Below are positions 60,101-64,000 of a stretch of DNA of 64,000 nt, in pieces (positions within the stretch are counted from its first letter, which is position 1; every line of letters begins with the position of its first letter). The DNA is from Pseudomonas gingeri. Lineage in GTDB: Bacteria > Pseudomonadota > Gammaproteobacteria > Pseudomonadales > Pseudomonadaceae. A program made the translations under genes and the position numbers. The DNA is taken from positions 180,254-244,253 of the forward strand of contig NZ_JACAOR010000019.1 in NCBI RefSeq assembly GCF_013386115.1. The letters are read 5' to 3'. Below the pieces are notes generated by a model. That model saw only the letters and a list, made by a program, of their open reading frames with translations. It was not told the DNA's origin and did not search any database.

Positions 60101-63100
60101 TATCTTTGCCTGCATTAAAAGTAATGTCCTGCCCCGCGCTCACCACACTGGAAATCTGTTTGACGTGATCTTCCTGTGCCGTAACTTTCTTCGATTTGGA
60201 ATACGAATGAAGTTCATCGGCAGCCGAAGTCACCGTGAGGTTCTCGCCCGCACCAAAATCGACGTTACGTTTTGCCTCTATCTGACTGGCAACCACCGCC
60301 AGATCACGCCCTGCCTGGACAGAGAAGTCACGCCCCACCGTCACATTCGAGCCGTACTGGGTAATGCTGCTGCTCTTGGCACCCAGCACAACGCTGTTGT
60401 GCTGTTCGGCTGAGGCGATAAAGACATCCCGCCCCGCAGTGATCGTTGTGTCACCACCACTTTTCAGAGTGCTACCGGTGCTGACAAAATCCCGCGCCGC
60501 CTTGACGGTCAGATCATTCGCCGCCTCTATCCGGGCGCCACTATCGGCGTACTCATTGCGACCGTTATAGCCTTGGTAGTTGATGTTATTGCCAACCACC
60601 GTGCGCTGGTTGATCACATCGCCGGCGATTGCAACCATACTGACGTCGCGCCCGGCAATAATGCCGCCCGCCTTGTTGACGATATCGCCCCCCGCCAACA
60701 GATCCAGACGATTGCCGCCCTCGATCAAACTGCTGTTGACCAGATCATTGCCCGCTGTGGCAGACAAGTTGTTACTGGCCCGCAGCGTACCGGCGTTGTT
60801 CAGGTCCTTGCCAGCAATCAGCGTGAGATCCGCGCCCTGGATCAACGCCCCATTCGGCGCCAGGCGATTATTGGCCTGGGCCAGGTAGAGCACCGGTACC
60901 AGCACCTCCTCACCGTTCACCACCTGTTTTTCCATCCAGACGATGTCGTGGGTCAGGGCCGCAACCTGCTCGGAGGTCAGACTCACGCCCACGCTGAGGT
61001 TCAATTGCTGCTTGCTGCTGACAGCGTTGTCCATCAGGTACTTGAACAGGCTTTCATCCGAGGTCTGGCCATCGATGAAACGCTGTCCGGTACGCGCGAC
61101 CACCGCTTGCTGGATCAGTTTCTGTTCATAGAAACCATCGCCCAGGCGCTTGGTACTGTCCTCGTCGTTGTAACCGAGCCTCGACAGCAGGTAGTCCGAA
61201 CTCACGAATTGCTTGAGGTCGGCGAACGCCGGGTTGGTTTCGATCAGGTATTTCTGTGGTCGGGACTGGCCGGTAGTGCTGGGCAGGCCCTGGACACGGG
61301 CAAGGGGCAACGGGCCGGTGCTGCCGGTCTGGGTGTTGTCCGAGAGCGCGACCGCTGTCAGTTGCGCAGCGGGCTGAATCTGTTGTCGTTGGGCGGTGCT
61401 CAGGCTGGTGCCGCTCAGGGTCCAGCTTTGAGGGCCTTGGTCGGCTGGGGAGCTACTCGCCGCATCACTGAGGCGGAACAACCCATTTTGCCCGGTAGGC
61501 AGGCTGAAGCCAGGAAGTGCCAGCGGGTTGACCTGTTGCTGAGCAAGATCAGGGGGCAACTGGCGATTGATATTGACGAGGGTAGCGGTGCTGTTACCTA
61601 CCTGTGTCGAACCCACTCGGGAGGCGACACCGTCGATTACCACGCCTTCACGGATGACGCTGTTGGTCAGGTTTTGCGTTGCCGTGATATTGACCGCACC
61701 ACCCGCCTGCACAACTGCGTTGGCATAGGTAGATGGGCTGTTGTAGGTCAGGGTGTTCTCAAAGAAAGTAGCGTTTTGTACAGCGGCCGGGGCTTCGGCA
61801 AAAGGGCCGTTCGGGTTGTAGTGCGCCGGAGAAATACTCCTGACATCAGGGTTCCCATCGACATGAACGATACCAAAAGAGGTGTAAGGATTATCTCCTC
61901 GACCTCCAGACTTCGACAATATCCTGAAAGAAGACTCATCATTGTTGGCGTTCCAAGCATGCAGGCTGGGAAGCCCGGCAAAATACTGGACCGAAGGATC
62001 GTTGGCGGCGTCGTAGTTCATCACCGACACCCAGAAATTCATGTTGCGAAGATCTACGTTAGGTAAGAACGAACGCCGTATGCTGTAATCGCCGACGGAT
62101 GCCCCTTGGTTGATGAACGTCTGCAGATTGAGGGTCAGGTTGTTACCCGCGCTCACCGTAGAAGCTGAGTTGAGAAACTCCTGGCCATTAGCCTGGAAGT
62201 TCCTGCCCGCTGTCATGCTGGCGGATGCCGAATCCTGAACAATCTGAGACTTGTAGTTCTGGACCCATACCAGATAACCATCTTCCTGATGTCCTATGGC
62301 TGGAACGAACATCGAGCAGCTGTAGCAACGTATGCCGATGTAGGCCGAAACCATACCCCCCGTTGCTTGAAAGACATCCTTGCGGTTCTCGATATGAGCA
62401 GCCGAGAGACTCAGGTCACCACCGCTCTCTATCGTCGACGAGATATTGTTGATCGATGAACCCTGGCCATTGCTGTCATCCTTGGCAATGCCGAGGTTGC
62501 CGAAGCTGTACACATCGGCATAACGATTGGTGAACGTATCGGTGCGCAGCGCCATGTCGCCGCCACTGAAGATCAGCCCTTTGTCGTTCAGCAGATTCGC
62601 TGTACTCAGACGCAGGTTACCGGTGGTGCCCAGAGTGCCGTAGTTGTTGATCCCACCAGCAGTGACCGTCATTCCCGCCGCAGACGTGATCCGGCCATAG
62701 TTGCCAAGCAGCCCCGCCACATTGATTGTGGTGTCTGCACCGCCCGCGATACTTGCGTTGCTACCCAGGCTCACCGTTGCGGTACTCAGGCCCAGGGTGC
62801 CCAGGCTGCTGTAGCGCCCGTTGCCGCTGTAGCTGCCGGTCAGGCTCAGGTCGGAGCTGCCATCACTGGCGATCAACCCGTCGTTGCTCCAGTTGCCACC
62901 GGTACCGCTCAGGCGGGTGGACGCCAGCAACTGGGCGCCGGCGATCTGGTTGAGCGTGCCGATATTCAGGGTCAAACGCCCAGCCTGGATGATGCTGCTA
63001 TTGGTCCAGCTGTCCGCGACAAGGGTCAGGTCGCCCCGGGTCACCAGACTGCCACCGGCGTTCAGTACATTCGCGGTGGCGATATCCAGGGTCCCATTAC

Positions 63101-64000
63101 CCAAGTGCAGCAGGCTACCACCCTGATTCTGGAAACCGGCCGCGTCCAGGCTCAGGTCGCTATTGGCGATTTCCAGTTGGCCACTACGGTTATCGAACAG
63201 GCCGCCAATCTGGAACTCGGTCTTGCCGCTGGCACCCAGTGCGCGGAGCTGGCCGTTCTGGTTGTCGACACTGGCCGCGGCAATCGAAAGGTTACTGCTG
63301 CTTTCGATGATGCCCTTACGGTTGTTCAGGTCGCCGTTGAGCCTCAGGTCGATCTGGCCTGCGGCAAGCTGTCCGCCGCTGTCACCGCTGTTGTCGAGGC
63401 TGTTACCGCTGGTCTTTATCAGCCCCGTCGCATAAACACCGCCATTGCGGTTGTCGACGTTGCCGGTACCCGCGTCGATCACGGTATCGCCTGCCTGCGC
63501 GGCGATGCGACCGCCGTAATTATCGACACCACCGAATGCGCTCAGGCTCAGACGCTGGGCCTGAACGAGCCCGCCTTGCCGGTTGTTGTCGAGGTCATAG
63601 CCGTTTTTCAAGACCCCGACGACATGTGCCTCAAAGGCCCCCTTGATGCTGGAGAGCACGCCCCCGCGACTGTCGAGATTGGCCGCCTTGATAAACAGAT
63701 CACCATCCTGGGCGATGATCTTGCCGCTCTGGCTATCGATATCGCCGCTCACGTCGAGATCGACTGCCCCCTTGCCCTGGAGCGAACCCTTGGCGTTACC
63801 GAGACTGGCGGCTTTCAGTTGCAGGTCGCCATTGCGGCTGGCGATCAGCCCACCCTTGTCGTTCAAGACAGCGCCAACGGCATCAACGGACAACTTGTCG
63901 TTGGCGCCCAGCGTGCCATTGGTATTGGTCAACGTCCCCAGCAGATCCAGGGTCACGCCAGCGGCGCCGGTGAGGACACCATTGCTGTTATCGAGATGGG
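57159..64000 (-). CDS. CdiA/FhaB-type polymorphic toxin with HINT domain (N-terminus outside window)
   Basis: At least 2,279 residues of a two-partner-secreted adhesin/toxin; the frame stays open to the right edge. From the window edge inward come filamentous-haemagglutinin repeats (e.g. LDNSGDSGGQLAAGQIDLRL) and a non-repeat middle, about 61.0-62.4 kb. A second repeat block (SGGDTTITAGRDVFIASAEQ) and a Gly/Ala-rich DUF637-like stretch follow. The HINT domain (58022-57579; CFAAGTMVATPSGD to TWVHNT) releases or presents the C-terminal toxin (57578-57162). The toxin ends GQSTSIMTVMTDKFGNLVTA. An immunity gene overlaps the stop. The outer-membrane partner gene should lie beyond the window. Confidence 0.88.
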   Translation of the reverse strand, partial: HLDNSNGVLTGAAGVTLDLLGTLTNTNGTLGANDKLSVDAVGAVLNDKGGLIASRNGDLQLKAASLGNAKGSLQGKGAVDLDVSGDIDSQSGKIIAQDGDLFIKAANLDSRGGVLSSIKGAFEAHVVGVLKNGYDLDNNRQGGLVQAQRLSLSAFGGVDNYGGRIAAQAGDTVIDAGTGNVDNRNGGVYATGLIKTSGNSLDNSGDSGGQLAAGQIDLRLNGDLNNRKGIIESSSNLSIAAASVDNQNGQLRALGASGKTEFQIGGLFDNRSGQLEIANSDLSLDAAGFQNQGGSLLHLGNGTLDIATANVLNAGGSLVTRGDLTLVADSWTNSSIIQAGRLTLNIGTLNQIAGAQLLASTRLSGTGGNWSNDGLIASDGSSDLSLTGSYSGNGRYSSLGTLGLSTATVSLGSNASIAGGADTTINVAGLLGNYGRITSAAGMTVTAGGINNYGTLGTTGNLRLSTANLLNDKGLIFSGGDMALRTDTFTNRYADVYSFGNLGIAKDDSNGQGSSINNISSTIESGGDLSLSAAHIENRKDVFQATGGMVSAYIGIRCYSCSMFVPAIGHQEDGYLVWVQNYKSQIVQDSASASMTAGRNFQANGQEFLNSASTVSAGNNLTLNLQTFINQGASVGDYSIRRSFLPNVDLRNMNFWVSVMNYDAANDPSVQYFAGLPSLHAWNANNDESSFRILSKSGGRGDNPYTSFGIVHVDGNPDVRSISPAHYNPNGPFAEAPAAVQNATFFENTLTYNSPSTYANAVVQAGGAVNITATQNLTNSVIREGVVIDGVASRVGSTQVGNSTATLVNINRQLPPDLAQQQVNPLALPGFSLPTGQNGLFRLSDAASSSPADQGPQSWTLSGTSLSTAQRQQIQPAAQLTAVALSDNTQTGSTGPLPLARVQGLPSTTGQSRPQKYLIETNPAFADLKQFVSSDYLLSRLGYNDEDSTKRLGDGFYEQKLIQQAVVARTGQRFIDGQTSDESLFKYLMDNAVSSKQQLNLSVGVSLTSEQVAALTHDIVWMEKQVVNGEEVLVPVLYLAQANNRLAPNGALIQGADLTLIAGKDLNNAGTLRASNNLSATAGNDLVNSSLIEGGNRLDLLAGGDIVNKAGGIIAGRDVSMVAIAGDVINQRTVVGNNINYQGYNGRNEYADSGARIEAANDLTVKAARDFVSTGSTLKSGGDTTITAGRDVFIASAEQHNSVVLGAKSSSITQYGSNVTVGRDFSVQAGRDLAVVASQIEAKRNVDFGAGENLTVTSAADELHSYSKSKKVTAQEDHVKQISSVVSAGQDITFNAGKDMALVSSRINAGNEAYLAAVGKLDVLAAQDTDYSLYDKKDKGSWGSKQTKHDEVTKITNVGTQITTGSDLTLVSGGDQRYQVAKLDSGADLTLRSGGAITFEGVKDLSQESHEKTNNSLAWNSSKGKGHTDETLRQSELISKGDLAITAAKGVHIDIRQIDQKTVSQTIDAMVQADPQLAWLKEAEQRGDVDWQRVKEVHDSFKYSNSGMGMGAMLAVVIVVTIITAGSGTAATVGSTASGAATAVGVSTTTAAAIGAAASAAYTAAVVQSVVSTINNKGNLGAVLKDVTSAESIKGYVTSGLVAGFASGVLDKAFGVSAEDASKATHGFDLANTSELTKFAGYTLAEKGFGAVTNTAINGGSLKSNLAQATISAAADVLSASIYNRLGTQLEFTGVPAKVGAHAIVGGLIAEAAGGSFRTGALAAGANEAFVASVGDKIFVGDMHDQLLAMTSQLIGVTVAAAAGGSDKDQEVAGWVTQQATKFNSLDHPTAERLLNELKACKAGGNCTEAKQRDLVSKFEKISAERSQLIDLCESRACVEGLQANTIAMDDPVAQELLSFYRNKVSYDMVGMLAGNPGLIAQPAQGYDPWGNTYVTDDQIITAKYIKEGWLTPAESANLKEWENKTSWLDDAAGRKLSVAERAAMISNMGNTLLTEGWGTKVTASIGKGGKTGNGVSEDADGFGVNPGKGPCCFAAGTMVATPSGDRAIDSLKVGDIVWSKPDKGGKPFAAAILATHYRNDQPIYRLKLENIRADGLAEAETLLVTPSHPFYVPERRDFIPAIELKPGDLLQSLSDGEGENASTRVTSLELFLPVGETYNLTVDIGHTFYVGKLKTWVHNTGTNAPCSIDGRPVAVSGEGAKGSLNTLEGVPDRVQSRVNLANDGMEHLASRHLSGKVNASQFSIGELELRGLLQSKAVVSTPVTRMVDSADGVRYVREVDVGRSIGTDKFSGGQSTSIMTVMTDKFGNLVTAFPGVLK

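Noticed and set aside
57888..60413. 841-codon plus-strand frame opposite cdiA
   Set aside because: Antisense shadow. It has no domain, no ribosome-binding site and unnatural composition.

Overview
The window is GC-rich chromosomal DNA from a Pseudomonas, most likely of the fluorescens/protegens/chlororaphis lineage. The evidence is codon use, two families of Pseudomonas-type REP palindromes, and conserved blocks. One block is nadA-bepA-tusA-perM-bcp-gcvR / dapA-bamC-MBL hydrolase-purC-tRNA-Ser. Another is ptrB, a DUF2937 gene, ycgN, a hydroxyacid dehydrogenase, ycgL and rnd. Both orders match, from memory, those of other pseudomonads. All functional calls rest on reading the protein sequences; no database search was run.

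Layout. 0-4 kb: start of cysK, a DUF748 envelope protein, and a MoxR-type AAA ATPase with its vWA/CoxE-like partner, split by a 155-bp inverted-repeat element. 4-8.8 kb: 5-oxoprolinase operon (MFS transporter, pxpA, pxpB, pxpC) with a divergent LysR gene. 8.9-24.5 kb: mostly housekeeping genes, including oligopeptidase B, an HD-GYP protein, TetR/GST, an RNA methyltransferase, a degenerate M61-like protein, nitroreductase, hydroxyacid dehydrogenase, ycgL, rnd and a methyltransferase. 24.7-31.5 kb: a gamma-glutamylputrescine synthetase-like gene, the cynR/cynT/cynS cyanate module, a CHMI-like tautomerase, a LysR regulator and an MFS exporter.

31.5-34 kb is a small accessory segment. It holds a structured leader with an upstream ORF feeding a 161-aa unknown protein, then a Panacea (DUF4065) antitoxin overlapping a two-helix membrane protein. 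It abuts the 3' end of tRNA-Ser(CGA), a classic island insertion position. 34-44.3 kb returns to core genes, followed by an unexpected type I pantothenate kinase.

44.4-64 kb is an export and competition region. A secreted Cys-containing protein is divergent from an eleven-gene type II secretion operon (gspE to gspD, with a lipoprotein secretin and a short gspC). The two share a promoter region holding two exact copies of an 18-bp palindrome. Next come an overlapping glucosaminidase/lipoprotein pair that looks like the T6SS effector-immunity pair Tge2-Tgi2, a truncated VapC remnant and a REP cluster. The last part is a contact-dependent inhibition locus on the minus strand: a very large CdiA/FhaB-type protein (N-terminus outside the window) with HINT and toxin domains, an overlapping immunity gene, and a truncated orphan toxin fragment.

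Strongest leads: the Panacea-type toxin-antitoxin pair next to tRNA-Ser; the twin palindromes linking a candidate substrate with its T2SS; the CDI module with its orphan fragment; the structured leader/uORF; and a triplicated translation start region at 13.74-13.80 kb.
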